A stretch of 64,000 nt of DNA from Burkholderiales bacterium C2 (GCA_005503085.1 SCOI01000028.1:1-64000); one strand, 5' to 3'. Shown: positions 42,742 through 51,719, counted from the stretch's first letter. Notes: generated from the letters alone by a model not told the origin. Numbers and translations are program-made.

Positions 42742-45119
42742 TGCGCGGAAAGTTCCAGGCTTGGCGCTGCGGCGCGGCCTTGCTGTGGCTGCTGCTGTGC
42801 GGCCCAGCCCTGAGCGCCCCGCAGCCCTGGCTGGCGCTGGCCGAGGCCAGCGCAGGGCCGCAGGCCCTGTCGGCCGCGCTGCGCCTGCATGTCGACCGTG
42901 ACGCCAGCCAGGGGCCGGCGGCCATCCAGGCCCTGCCCGAATCGGCCTGGGCGGCGGTCGATGAGCGCCGCTTGACCCCCGGCTACAGCGCCGCGGCCTA
43001 CTGGCTGCGGCTGCAGCTGCACAACCCCGGCAGCGAGCCCCAGCTGCGCTGGCTGCTGCTGCGCCCGGCACGGCTGGAGAGCGTCAGCCTGTACCAGGCC
43101 GGTCCCGCATCGGACGGCCTGCTGCCGCGCCGGGCCGGCACCGACCAGCCCTTTGCCGCGCGCGAGCTGCCGCTGCGCGACAGCGCCTTCGTGCTGGCGC
43201 TGGCGCCGGGCGAGCGCCAGACCCTGTGGCTGCGCGTGGCCAGCCGCAGCGCCATCGCGCTGGACCTGAGCCTGTGGCCGCGCGAGGCCTTGCTGCACCA
43301 TGAGCAGACCCGGCTGTGGCTGGACGGCATGGTGATCGGCTTCGCGCTGCTGCTGATGGTGGCCACCCTGCTGATGGGCCTGGCCCAGCGCGAGCGGGCT
43401 TACGCCTATGTGGCGCTCTATCTGGGTGCCTTCGTGTTCTACGAGAGCGGCATGCGCGGCACCGCCTTCATGCTGTTCTGGCCGCAGGCCACCGACTGGG
43501 CCGTGCGGGCGCTGGGCAGCTTCGGGGTGCTGGCCCATCTGTTCGAGCTGGCCGCGCTGACCCGGCTGCTCGACACGGCCCGGTTCCAGCCGCGCTGGCA
43601 TCGCGGCATGCAGGCGCTGGCCCTGCTGGACCTGCTGGCCCTGGGCCTGTGCTTCTGGGGCGACTACCGGCTGGGCACCACCCTGGCCAGCCTGCTCAAT
43701 GGCGGCCTGGGCCTGCTGATGGCGGTGGCCTGCGTGCGTGCGGTGCGGCAGCGCCGCCCGCTGGCCTGGGCCTGGGGGGCGGCGGTGGCCCTGCACCTGA
43801 TCGGGCTGCTGCCACGGGTGTTCAGCCTGCTGGGCTGGCAGCCCCATTCCAGCCTGGTCGACTACGCGCCGCCTTTTGTCGGCCTGCTGGGCTGCCTGGT
43901 GGTGCTGCTGGCCATGCTGCAGCGCGTGCGGCGCCAGCGCCTGCAGCATGAGGTGGCGCTGGAGAGCGCCGTGCAGCTGCGCACCCGCGAGCTGCTGGCC
44001 GCCAGCGCCCGCGCCCAGGCCAGCGATGCCGCCAAGGGCCGGCTGCTGGGCTATCTGGGCCATGATCTGCGCGCGCCGCTGGCCTCGGTGGTGCAGCTGG
44101 CCCGGCGGCTGCAACCCGACGCCGGCTTCGAGCAGGACCGGCGCGCCATCGAGCATGGCAGCCAGCTGCTGCTGGAGATGATCGACGAGCTGCAGCGCTT
44201 TGCCCGCGCGCCGACGGCCAGCGCCGCCCCCGAGGTGCTGGCGGCGCCCTGCTATCTGCACGGCCTGCTGCTGGAGCTGCATCAGCAGGCCCAGGGCCTG
44301 GCACGCAGCAATGGCAACCGGCTGCGCCTGCGGCTGGCGCCCGAACTGCCCAGCGTGCTCGAGCTCGACGCCAAGCGGCTGCGCCAGGCCCTGTTCAATC
44401 TGCTCTCCAATGCGGCCAAGTTCACCCGGGATGGCCAGATCACGCTGGGCGCCGACTATCGTGAGGGCCGGCTGTGCCTGACGGTCGCGGACACCGGGCC
44501 CGGCATCGCCGTCGCCGACCAGGCCCTGCTGTTCGAGCCCTTTGTGCGCCCGGCCTCCAGCAACGGCATTCCCGGCCTGGGTCTGGGCCTGAGCATCGCG
44601 CGCCAGACGGTGCTCGCGATGGGCGGCAGCCTCGAGCTGCACAGCCGGCCCGGCGAGGGCTGCCGTTTCGAGCTCAGCATGCCCGCGCCGAGCGCCGAGG
44701 AGGCGCAAGTCGACTGGCCGGCACTGCGTGGCCTGAGCGCCGCGCCGCTGCTGGACCAGGGCCTGGCCCTGGTGCTCGATGCCTGCGACAGCGCCCGGCA
44801 GGCCCTCAGCGAGCGCCTGAGCCTGAGCGGCTATGACTGCCTGCAGGCCGCGTCACTGGCCGAGGCCATGGCGCTCGACACCTTTGGCGTCGAACCCGCG
44901 CTCTTGATCGTCGAGCCGGCCAGCCTGCCCCGGGGTGATCTGCAAAGCCTGGCGGCGCTGCGCCGGCGCCATCCCGGCATGCGGCTGATCTGCTGCAGCG
45001 CACGGCCGGCGCCGGACGCCCTGCTCTACAAACCGGCGCCCGAACACGCCTGGTGGGCCTCGATGCAAAGCCTCAGCGCAGGAAGGCATCCCAGCCCGTC
45101 TTCAATATCAGCGCACTGA
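42741..45119 (+). CDS. 7TMR-DISM sensor histidine kinase with pseudo-receiver
   Basis: A 792-residue inner-membrane kinase. A signal-like start is followed by a periplasmic 7TMR-DISMED2 sensor (~30-185), seven transmembrane helices (~190-400), and a HisKA/HATPase core. The phospho-acceptor is H441 in LGHDLRAPL, and the core has N-box NLLSNAAKF and G-boxes DTGPGIAV and GLGLGLSIAR. The C-terminal ~120 residues have a receiver-like fold, but the phospho-aspartate position is Glu725 (LLIVEP). The lysine in LLYKP is kept. Its end overlaps the convergent TauE gene by 47 bases. It partners with the AraC-type response regulator. Confidence 0.88.
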   Translation: MRGKFQAWRCGAALLWLLLCGPALSAPQPWLALAEASAGPQALSAALRLHVDRDASQGPAAIQALPESAWAAVDERRLTPGYSAAAYWLRLQLHNPGSEPQLRWLLLRPARLESVSLYQAGPASDGLLPRRAGTDQPFAARELPLRDSAFVLALAPGERQTLWLRVASRSAIALDLSLWPREALLHHEQTRLWLDGMVIGFALLLMVATLLMGLAQRERAYAYVALYLGAFVFYESGMRGTAFMLFWPQATDWAVRALGSFGVLAHLFELAALTRLLDTARFQPRWHRGMQALALLDLLALGLCFWGDYRLGTTLASLLNGGLGLLMAVACVRAVRQRRPLAWAWGAAVALHLIGLLPRVFSLLGWQPHSSLVDYAPPFVGLLGCLVVLLAMLQRVRRQRLQHEVALESAVQLRTRELLAASARAQASDAAKGRLLGYLGHDLRAPLASVVQLARRLQPDAGFEQDRRAIEHGSQLLLEMIDELQRFARAPTASAAPEVLAAPCYLHGLLLELHQQAQGLARSNGNRLRLRLAPELPSVLELDAKRLRQALFNLLSNAAKFTRDGQITLGADYREGRLCLTVADTGPGIAVADQALLFEPFVRPASSNGIPGLGLGLSIARQTVLAMGGSLELHSRPGEGCRFELSMPAPSAEEAQVDWPALRGLSAAPLLDQGLALVLDACDSARQALSERLSLSGYDCLQAASLAEAMALDTFGVEPALLIVEPASLPRGDLQSLAALRRRHPGMRLICCSARPAPDALLYKPAPEHAWWASMQSLSAGRHPSPSSISAH

Positions 45120-45834
45120 CGACGACGACAAACATCCCGCGCACAAAGCCCGCGCCATGCTTCAAGGCCATGCGCGTGCCCAAGAGGCTGCCCAGCACAT
45201 TGGTGACGGCCATCACCGCCGCGATATGCCACCAGACATGGCCTTTCATCGCGAACAGCAGCAGGGCCGCGGCATTGGTGGCCGTGTTCAGCAGCTTGGC
45301 GCTGGCCGAGGCATGCAGGAAATCGAAGCCCAGGAAGCGCACGAACAGGAAGACGAAGAAGCTGCCGGTGCCGGGGCCGAAGAAGCCGTCGTAGAAACCG
45401 ATCACCAGCCCGATGGCGCTGGCCAGCCAGGCCTCGCTGGCGCCGCTGTGGCGCGGCGCGTGCTCGCGCCCCAGGTCCTTCTTGGCCAGTGTGTAGATCA
45501 GCACCGCCAGCAGGATCAGCGGCAGCGCCTTGCGCAAGCCGCTGGGGTCGACCAGGGTGACCGACCAGGCGCCGGCGAAGCTGCCCAGCAGCGCGGCGCC
45601 GGCGGCCGGCAGCAAGGCATGCCAGGGCAGGGTGACGCGACGCGCGAACTGCGCCGTGGCCCAGGCCGTGCCCCAGATCGCGCCGCCCTTGTTGGTGCCG
45701 AACAGCGTGGCCGGCGCGGCGCTCGGAAAGACGCTGAACAGCGCCGGCACCAGCACCAGCCCGCCACCGCCGACCACGGCATCGACAAAACCGGCCAGCA
45801 GGGAGGCCAGGGCGACGGTGACAAGCTCAAGCAT
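45073..45834 (-). CDS. TauE/SafE-family anion exporter
   Basis: A 253-residue inner-membrane protein with about seven to eight hydrophobic helices. The paired family motifs are present: GFVDAVVGGGGLVLVPAL with GTNKGGAIWG at the N-terminus, and IGFYDGFFGPGTGSFFVFLFV with the KLLNTATNAAAL segment in the second half. The family exports sulfite or organosulfonates; in an organism with a Sox system sulfite export is plausible but unproven. It overlaps the kinase gene end by 47 bases. A rho-independent terminator for leftward transcription lies 32-50 bases upstream, and AT-rich DNA lies beyond. Confidence 0.85.
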   Translation of the reverse strand: MLELVTVALASLLAGFVDAVVGGGGLVLVPALFSVFPSAAPATLFGTNKGGAIWGTAWATAQFARRVTLPWHALLPAAGAALLGSFAGAWSVTLVDPSGLRKALPLILLAVLIYTLAKKDLGREHAPRHSGASEAWLASAIGLVIGFYDGFFGPGTGSFFVFLFVRFLGFDFLHASASAKLLNTATNAAALLLFAMKGHVWWHIAAVMAVTNVLGSLLGTRMALKHGAGFVRGMFVVVVSALILKTGWDAFLR

Positions 45835-45854
45835 GCGACGTGATTCCGGACGGC

Positions 45855-45884
45855 AACAATAAAACGGGCACCATCAAGGTGCCC
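45855..45884 (-). terminator. Rho-independent terminator (leftward)
   Basis: On the minus strand GGGCACC and GGTGCCC pair around TTGAT (45866-45884), and the stem is followed at once by GTTTTATTG. The T-run exists only on this side, so the terminator stops leftward transcription. It lies 16 bases after a possible small gene (stop at 45901) and 31 bases before the tauE ATG. It may end the small gene or attenuate tauE. Confidence 0.6.
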
Positions 45885-45900
45885 GCGAATGGTGACAGTG

Positions 45901-46140
45901 TCACTGAAATCGTTCGAATTGCTTTGAATTGCTTGCTTTGTTTGTCTCCTCAGCCCCGCCTAGCAGCCGCTGTTCGCACAACGACTGCATCGAGTGAGAT
46001 GGAATGTAGGGATTCAAAGCCATGCACGCACTTGGGGTTTTCACTTGTGACAAAGCTCTTTTTTGGTGCGTGAGCAGGCGCTCACTGTTCCGATCAATGC
46101 CTTCAAGCATGAAGATGTCATTTTTCTGACACGCACCCAT
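45901..46140 (-). CDS. Possible small low-GC protein
   Basis: The 433-base gap between tauE and the TIGR03790-like gene has visibly lower GC than the rest. An open frame of 79 residues reads leftward from ATG 46140 to a TGA at 45901 that sits in a 13-base palindrome (GTGACA G TGTCAC). A terminator follows within 17 bases. The predicted product contains SERLLTHQKRALSQVK and ends KQFERFQ. About half of the third positions are A or T, unlike the host genes. No ribosome binding site is clear at any of its ATG codons and I recognise no family. It could be a short gene, an sRNA, or noncoding DNA. Confidence 0.3.
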   Translation of the reverse strand: MGACQKNDIFMLEGIDRNSERLLTHQKRALSQVKTPSACMALNPYIPSHSMQSLCEQRLLGGAEETNKASNSKQFERFQ

Positions 46141-46267
46141 CGCGACGATGCCAGCGGTGATCGCGCAAATTTGCGGCGCTCGGCGTGGTGTGGATGCCGA
46201 CAAGCGCGGTCGCCGGAATGGGTTTTTTCCGGGCTTGGCCGGCGGCGGCGCATGGAAAGATCGCTGC

Positions 46268-47611
46268 ATGCGCTTTTCACCGATCATGGCCCTGACCCTG
46301 CTGCTGGCCGGCTGCGGCGGTGGCAGCTCCGGCGGCGATGCCGCCCCTCCTCCTATGACGCCTGCGCCGACGCTGAGCCTGCCCAGCACCGCGCTGAGCG
46401 CGGCCGAGCTGGCGGTGCTGGTCGCCGAGGGCGATGCCTTGTCCGAGGCCATCGCCAGCCACTACCAGACGGCCCGCGGCCTGGCGGCGAGCCAGCTGAT
46501 ACGGCTGCGGCTGCCGAGCAGCTCCGATGTCATCTCGGCGGCCGACTTCGCGCTGCTGAAGGCCGAGATCGACGCCAGGCTGCCCGGCAGCGCTCAAGCG
46601 AGCTTGCTGACCTGGACCGCCCCTTCGCGCGTGGCCGGCCCCAGCTGCTCGATGAGCATCACCAGCGCTTTGGCCCTGGGCTTCGATGAGCGCTACTGCT
46701 CGAACCGCTGCGGCGCCACCGCCGCCTCGCCGCTGTACGACTCGGAGTCGCGTCGGCCCTGGACCGATCACCGCATCCGGCCGGCCATGATGCTGGGCGC
46801 CCGCACACTGGAGGCCGCCCAAGCCCTGATCGCCCGAGGCGTGGCCGCCGACGCCAGCCAGCCCGGCGGCGACGGCTATCTGCTGCGCAGCAGCGACGCG
46901 GCCCGCAGCGTGCGCTACCCCGACTATCTGGCACTGCCCGCCGCCTGGGCCGGCCGCTTGCGGCTGGAGTATCTGGACAACGCGGCCGGCAGCGGCAGCG
47001 ACAGCCTCGACGGCCGCAGCAATGTGCTGTTCTACTTCACCGGCCTGAGCCGGGTGCCGGGTCTTGCCGGCAACAGCTTCCGCCCTGGCGCGGTGGCCGA
47101 CCATCTGACCTCCTTCGGCGGCCATCTGCCCGACGGCAGGGGTCAGATGCCCGTCACCGCCTGGCTCGATGCGGGTGCGACGGCCAGCTACGGCACGGTC
47201 GAGGAGCCCTGCAACTTCACGCAGAAGTTCTCGCGCGCCTCGGTGCTGATCGACCACTACTACCGTGGCGCGAGTCTGATCGAGGCCTACTGGAAGTCGG
47301 TGCAATGGCCGGGCCAGGGCCTGTTCGTCGGCGAGCCGCTGGCCCGGCCCTTTGCCGACGCGCCTTCGTTCGCGATAGACGGCGGCCAGTACCTGATCAG
47401 CACCCGCGCGCTGCGCCCGGGCAGCGCCTACGCGCTGGAATACCAGGACAGCGCCGGCGCCTGGATCGCGCTGGCCGGCCTGACACCGGAACGTGCCCAG
47501 ATGCAGACCCTGCGCGCCCCGTTGCCGCCGGCCGGCACCACCCGGCTGCGCTGGGTCGGCCCCTGCCCCACCGACAGCGCGCAGCGCTGCACGCTGGCGA
47601 GCAGCGGCTGA
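46268..47611 (+). CDS. TIGR03790-like lipoprotein
   Basis: A 447-residue lipoprotein of unknown function. The ATG at 46268 begins a lipoprotein signal with lipobox LLLAGC (Cys17) followed by a Gly/Ser linker. The body has the TIGR03790 pattern: LAVLVAEGDALSEAIASHYQTARGL near the start, a FVGEPLARPF motif near residue 355-365, and scattered cysteines that could form disulfides. The family is widespread but not characterised. It is separated from tauE by the low-GC patch and is convergent with the Bug-type gene. Confidence 0.75.
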   Translation: MRFSPIMALTLLLAGCGGGSSGGDAAPPPMTPAPTLSLPSTALSAAELAVLVAEGDALSEAIASHYQTARGLAASQLIRLRLPSSSDVISAADFALLKAEIDARLPGSAQASLLTWTAPSRVAGPSCSMSITSALALGFDERYCSNRCGATAASPLYDSESRRPWTDHRIRPAMMLGARTLEAAQALIARGVAADASQPGGDGYLLRSSDAARSVRYPDYLALPAAWAGRLRLEYLDNAAGSGSDSLDGRSNVLFYFTGLSRVPGLAGNSFRPGAVADHLTSFGGHLPDGRGQMPVTAWLDAGATASYGTVEEPCNFTQKFSRASVLIDHYYRGASLIEAYWKSVQWPGQGLFVGEPLARPFADAPSFAIDGGQYLISTRALRPGSAYALEYQDSAGAWIALAGLTPERAQMQTLRAPLPPAGTTRLRWVGPCPTDSAQRCTLASSG

Positions 47612-47627
47612 GCCGGCGCCCGGCGAC

Positions 47628-48602
47628 TCAGTCCAGGCTGATGCCGGCCTTCTTGACCAGCTTGGCGTAGCGCTCCTGCTCGCTGCGGAAGAAGCTCGCG
47701 GCGGCTTCCGGCGTCGTCGGGTTGATCACATTGCCCTGCCTGGCCATCGCCTCGCGGACCTCGGGCGCGGCCAAGGCCGCCGTGAACGCCGCGTGGAAGC
47801 GCTTGACCTGGGCCGGCGGCAGCCGGGCCGGGCCGACCACCGCGAACCAGCCCTCGATCGCATAGTTCGGCAGGCCCTGCTCGGCCACGGTGGGAATCTC
47901 GGGCGCGGCCGGCACCCGCGCGGCGCTGCCGACGCCGATGGCGCGCAAGGCCCCGCTCTTCAGATGGCCCTGGATCGAGGGCAGGGACAGCACGCCCAGG
48001 TCGACCTGGCCGCCGATCAGGTCGGCCACCATGGGGCCGACGCCCTTGTAGGGAATATGGCGCATCACGACGCCGGCCTCGTCGACAAACATCTCGGCGC
48101 CCAGATGCAGGATGGTGCCGTTGCCCGAGGAGGCGTAGTTGTAGACATCGGGCTTGGCCTTCAGCAAGGCCAGCAGTTCCTTGACGTTGGTGGCCGGCAG
48201 CTTGGATGGATTGACGACCAGCACAAAAGGCGTCGCGCCCACCACCATGATGGGCGTGATGTCGTTCAGCGCATCGAAGGGCATCTTCTTGTAGACGCTG
48301 GGGTTGACCACATGGTTGTTCGAGACGACGCCCAGGGTCAGGCCATCAGGCGCGGCCTTGACCAGGGTCGCCGTGCCGGTGATGCCGCCGGCGCCCGGCA
48401 GGTTCTCTATCACCACCGCCTGGCCGCCCAGCGCCTTGGACAGCGCCGGCGTGACGGCGCGGATGATGGTGTCCACGCCCGAGCCGGCACCGACCGGCAG
48501 GATCAGGCGCAGCGGTTTGTCGATGGCGCCTTCGGCATGGGCGCCGCCGACAGCGAGGAGGGCAGCGAGCGCCACCAGGGCGCGGCGGTTGAGCAAGCTC
48601 AT
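47628..48602 (-). CDS. Bug/TctC-family periplasmic solute-binding protein
   Basis: A 324-residue tripartite-tricarboxylate-transporter-type receptor. A signal peptide (NRRALVALAALLAVGGAHA) precedes the fold, with the family signatures LILPVGAGSGVDTIIRAVTPALSKALGG, VVIENLPGAGG and NPSVYKKMPFD. Members bind carboxylates or aromatic acids, and most are orphan receptors in Burkholderiales. It is the last gene of a leftward cluster with a CoA transferase and an HMG-CoA-lyase-like gene, so its ligand may be the substrate of that pathway. Confidence 0.9.
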   Translation of the reverse strand: MSLLNRRALVALAALLAVGGAHAEGAIDKPLRLILPVGAGSGVDTIIRAVTPALSKALGGQAVVIENLPGAGGITGTATLVKAAPDGLTLGVVSNNHVVNPSVYKKMPFDALNDITPIMVVGATPFVLVVNPSKLPATNVKELLALLKAKPDVYNYASSGNGTILHLGAEMFVDEAGVVMRHIPYKGVGPMVADLIGGQVDLGVLSLPSIQGHLKSGALRAIGVGSAARVPAAPEIPTVAEQGLPNYAIEGWFAVVGPARLPPAQVKRFHAAFTAALAAPEVREAMARQGNVINPTTPEAAASFFRSEQERYAKLVKKAGISLD

Positions 48603-48638
48603 GGTTTTGTCTCCGGTTGTTGTTGTGTCGGGCGAGCG

Positions 48639-49793
48639 TCAGGTGATCGGTGCTTTCAGGCGGGCAAGAATCTCGTCGGTATGCTGGCCGATGCCGGGCA
48701 GCGGCATGCGCACCCCCGGCCGGCGCCCGCCCATCAGCAGCGGCAGCAGCACGACATCGGTGCAGCCGCCATCTTCCGTCTGCATCGGCGCCAGCCCGCC
48801 GCTGGCGCGCAGATGCGGGTCGTCCAGCAGCTGCTCGGGCCGCATGATGGGCGCATAGGGCAGGCCCACGGCCTCCAGCGCGGCGCTGAGCTCGCCGATC
48901 TCGCGCGTCTTCAGGCTCTCGCCGAGTTGTTCCAGCAGTTGCAGGCGCACAGCGACGCGCTGGGCATTGGTCTGCAGCGCCGGATCGGCGGCCAGGTCGA
49001 GGCGGTCCAGCAGACGGCACAGGGTCAGGTATTGCTTGTCGCTGACCGCGCCGATGAAGAGCTGCTCGCCGTCCTTCAGGCCGAAGACGTCGTAAACGCT
49101 CCAGGCCGAGACCCGCGAGGGCATGGGCGGCGGCGGCTCGCCGGTCATCGAGAACTGCTGCATATGCTGGGCCGACAGGAACACGCAGTTCTCGAACAGC
49201 GCGCTCTGCACCTCCTGGCCACGGCCGGTGGCCTCGCGCTCGCGCAGCGCGGCCAGCACGCCGATGGCGCCGAACATGCCGCCCATGATGTCGTTGACCG
49301 AGGTGCCGGCCCGCAGCGGCCTTCCCTTCGGACCGGTCATATAGGACAGGCCACCCATCATCTGCACCACCTCGTCGAGCGCGGTGCGGTGCTCGTAGGG
49401 CCCGGGCAGAAAGCCCTTGTGCGAGACATAGATCAGGCCCGGCTGGGTGGTGGACAGGCTCTCGTAGTCCAGGCCCAGGCCGCTCATCAGCCCGGGGCGG
49501 AAGTTTTCCAGCACCACATCGCTGGCGGCGATCAGTTCCTTCGCGGTGGCGCGGCCGGCCTCGTTCTGGATGTCCAGCACCACGCTTTTCTTGTTGCGGT
49601 TGAAGCTGCGAAAGAAGCCTATGCCCAGACCCGGCAGGCGCCGCGTCTTGTCGCCGCCGGGCGGCTCGATCTTGATGACCTCGGCGCCGAGATCGGCCAG
49701 GATCATGCCGCAGGTCGGGCCCATCACCATATGGGTGAACTCGAGCACGCGGATGCCGGCCAGCGGCAGCGGTCGTTGATCTTCTTCGGTCAT
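48639..49793 (-). CDS. CaiB/BaiF-type (class III) CoA transferase
   Basis: A 384-residue CoA transferase that moves CoA between carboxylates. Family signatures are VLEFTHMVMGPTCGMILADLGAEVIKIEPPGGD, RNKKSVVLD, DVVLENFRPGLMSGLGLDY and LYVSHKGF. The catalytic aspartate lies in the NDIMGGMFGAIGVLAAL segment region. The start at 49793 overlaps the stop of the upstream lyase gene (ATGA). The exact CoA donor and acceptor cannot be read; pairing with a lyase suggests activation of a branched or hydroxylated dicarboxylic acid. Confidence 0.9.
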   Translation of the reverse strand: MTEEDQRPLPLAGIRVLEFTHMVMGPTCGMILADLGAEVIKIEPPGGDKTRRLPGLGIGFFRSFNRNKKSVVLDIQNEAGRATAKELIAASDVVLENFRPGLMSGLGLDYESLSTTQPGLIYVSHKGFLPGPYEHRTALDEVVQMMGGLSYMTGPKGRPLRAGTSVNDIMGGMFGAIGVLAALREREATGRGQEVQSALFENCVFLSAQHMQQFSMTGEPPPPMPSRVSAWSVYDVFGLKDGEQLFIGAVSDKQYLTLCRLLDRLDLAADPALQTNAQRVAVRLQLLEQLGESLKTREIGELSAALEAVGLPYAPIMRPEQLLDDPHLRASGGLAPMQTEDGGCTDVVLLPLLMGGRRPGVRMPLPGIGQHTDEILARLKAPIT

Positions 49794-50719
49794 GCGCTTC
49801 TCACATCCATGGTCTTGGGCAGGCCGGCGCGCCAGAGGCTGCCGTGCAGCGGCTCGCCCTCCAGCCAGCCGGCGACGCGCCGGCGCAGGGCCAGCAAGGC
49901 ATTCAGGTCGACGCCGGTCTCGCAGCCCATGCTGGCCAGCATGAAGGCCAGGTCCTCGGTCGCGGCATTGCCGCTGGCGCCGGGCGCATGGGGGCAGCCG
50001 CCGATGCCGGCCAGCGAGGCATCGAAGCGGGTCACGCCGGCCTGCAGCGCCGCACAGACATTGGCCAGCGCGAGGCCGCGGGTGTCGTGGAAATGGCCGC
50101 AGCAAAAGCGCTCGCCGGCGATCTTGCGCGCGGCCTCGCAGAGCTCGCGCACCGCGCGCGGGTCGGCAAAGCCCACCGTGTCGGCCAGGCTGACGCGGTC
50201 GGCGCCGGCGTCCAGCAAGGCCTGCATCAGGCGCAGCACCTCGGCAGGCTCGACCCGGCCCTGCAAGGTGCAGCCAAAGGCCGTGCCGACGCCGCCTTCG
50301 ATCAGCGTCCGGCTGCCGGCCGCATCGCGCGCGGCGCGGATGCGGGCCAGCTCGGCAACCACCTCGTCCGGGCTCTTGCGCAGATTGGCCTGGCTGTGCA
50401 GCGCGCTGGCCGACAAGGGCAGGATCATCAGGTCGGCAGCGCCGGCGATCGCCGCCTCCGCGCCGCGCAGATTGGGCACCAGCACCGAGGCGAACAGGCC
50501 GGGCAGCTCGCGCTTGGCATAGTCGAGCAGCGCGCCGGTATCGGCCAGCTGCGGCAGCAGCCGCGCCGGCACGAAGGAACCGAGCTCGATCTCGCGCACG
50601 CCGGCCGCGTATTCGGCGCGCAGCCACTCGATCTTCTGCGCGGTGGGCAGCACGCGCTGGATGCTTTGCAGGCCGTCGCGCAGGCCGACCTCGCGGATCT
50701 GAACCGTCTGGGCTGTCAT
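49790..50719 (-). CDS. Hydroxymethylglutaryl-CoA lyase family enzyme
   Basis: A 309-residue TIM-barrel lyase of the HMGL-like family. It has VGLRDGLQS with the catalytic arginine-aspartate (R13, D14), GVREIELGSFV, HFHDTRGLALAN and GIGGCPHAPGASGNAATED, the last containing the active-site cysteine loop. It cleaves a 3-hydroxy-acyl-CoA to acetyl-CoA plus a keto acid. In this operon it follows no acyl-CoA dehydrogenase, so the substrate could be HMG-CoA or a citramalyl-type CoA. It overlaps the CoA transferase start by four bases and is divergent from a LysR gene. Confidence 0.9.
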   Translation of the reverse strand: MTAQTVQIREVGLRDGLQSIQRVLPTAQKIEWLRAEYAAGVREIELGSFVPARLLPQLADTGALLDYAKRELPGLFASVLVPNLRGAEAAIAGAADLMILPLSASALHSQANLRKSPDEVVAELARIRAARDAAGSRTLIEGGVGTAFGCTLQGRVEPAEVLRLMQALLDAGADRVSLADTVGFADPRAVRELCEAARKIAGERFCCGHFHDTRGLALANVCAALQAGVTRFDASLAGIGGCPHAPGASGNAATEDLAFMLASMGCETGVDLNALLALRRRVAGWLEGEPLHGSLWRAGLPKTMDVRSA

Positions 50720-50815
50720 CGGTTTTGTCTCCTTGATGCCCGGACTCTAGAGATTCCCAGCAGCTTCACAAGTGGTATGTTGTCAGCCCTGAAGTGCCGA
50801 ATCGGAATTCCAGAC

Positions 50816-51712
50816 ATGCGCGACCTCGACCTCAAGACCCTGCGCCTGCTGGTGGCCGTCTGCGAACACCAGAACATCAAGCAGGCCGCGCTGCAGGAGC
50901 ACATAGAGCCCTCGGCGATCAGCAAGCGCATTGCCGCGCTGGAGGCCGATCTGGGCACGCCGCTGCTGCTGCGGGGTCGGCGCGGCGTGCTGCCGACACC
51001 GGCCGGCCAGGCCCTGCTGGAACATGCGCGCAGCATGCTGTTCACGATGGAGCAGGTCGAGCAGGACATGGCCGCCTTCAGCGCCGGCACGCAAGGCCAT
51101 GTGCGCCTGGTCGCCAGCGCCTCGGCGATCGCCGAGCGCCTGCTGGACGATGTCGCCGCCTTCATGCGGGCGCCCCAGAACCGGCTGATCAAGGTCGATA
51201 TCGAGGAGCGCTTCTCGCGCGACCTGGTGCGCATCGTGCGAGACGGCAGCGCGGCGCTGGGCGTCTGCTGGGACAGCATCGCCTTCGAAGGCCTGGCCAC
51301 CCGGCCATACCGACGCGACGAGCTGGCGCTGGCCGTGCATGCGGAGCACCCGCTGGCGCGCCACAAGAAGCTGGCCTTCGCCGACACGCTGGCGCACGAG
51401 CATGTGGGCCTGCAGCCGGCCACCGCGGTGCACATGATGCTCAGGCGCGCCGCGGCCCAGGCCGGCGGCAGCCTGCATTACCGCGTCATCGTCTCCAATT
51501 TCGATGCGGCCTTTCGCGTCGTCGCGGCCAATCTGGGCATCGCGGTCGTGCCGCGCCAGGTCGGCGGTGCCTATCTCGAACGGGGCGTGCGTCTGATCGC
51601 GCTCAGCGACGCCTGGGCGCAGCGGCGCTTCGCGGTCTGCTTCAGGCCCGGCGGGCTGTCGGCGGCGGGTGAGCGCATGTGCGAGTACCTGGCCAGCATG
51701 GCCGAGCGCTGA
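50816..51712 (+). CDS. LysR-family regulator of the CoA cluster
   Basis: A 298-residue LysR-type transcription regulator. The HTH covers residues ~5-60 ([42 protein letters not shown]), followed by the two-lobed effector domain. The ATG at 50816 is 96 bases from the divergent lyase gene, the usual LysR layout for control of the divergent operon. An 8-base palindrome CTCTAGAG (50745-50752) lies in the gap. The effector is presumably a metabolite of the CoA transferase/lyase route. Confidence 0.88.
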   Translation: MRDLDLKTLRLLVAVCEHQNIKQAALQEHIEPSAISKRIAALEADLGTPLLLRGRRGVLPTPAGQALLEHARSMLFTMEQVEQDMAAFSAGTQGHVRLVASASAIAERLLDDVAAFMRAPQNRLIKVDIEERFSRDLVRIVRDGSAALGVCWDSIAFEGLATRPYRRDELALAVHAEHPLARHKKLAFADTLAHEHVGLQPATAVHMMLRRAAAQAGGSLHYRVIVSNFDAAFRVVAANLGIAVVPRQVGGAYLERGVRLIALSDAWAQRRFAVCFRPGGLSAAGERMCEYLASMAER

Positions 51713-51719
51713 AAGCGCC

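Noticed and set aside
45840-46073. A 77-codon rightward frame starting near the tauE leader
   Set aside because: No ribosome binding site and its start overlaps the terminator stem; the leftward signals (T-run, stop-palindrome) fit better.
47493-50522. A 1,009-codon rightward frame over the CoA transferase and lyase cluster
   Set aside because: Antisense shadow; it even contains the reverse strands of three known genes.
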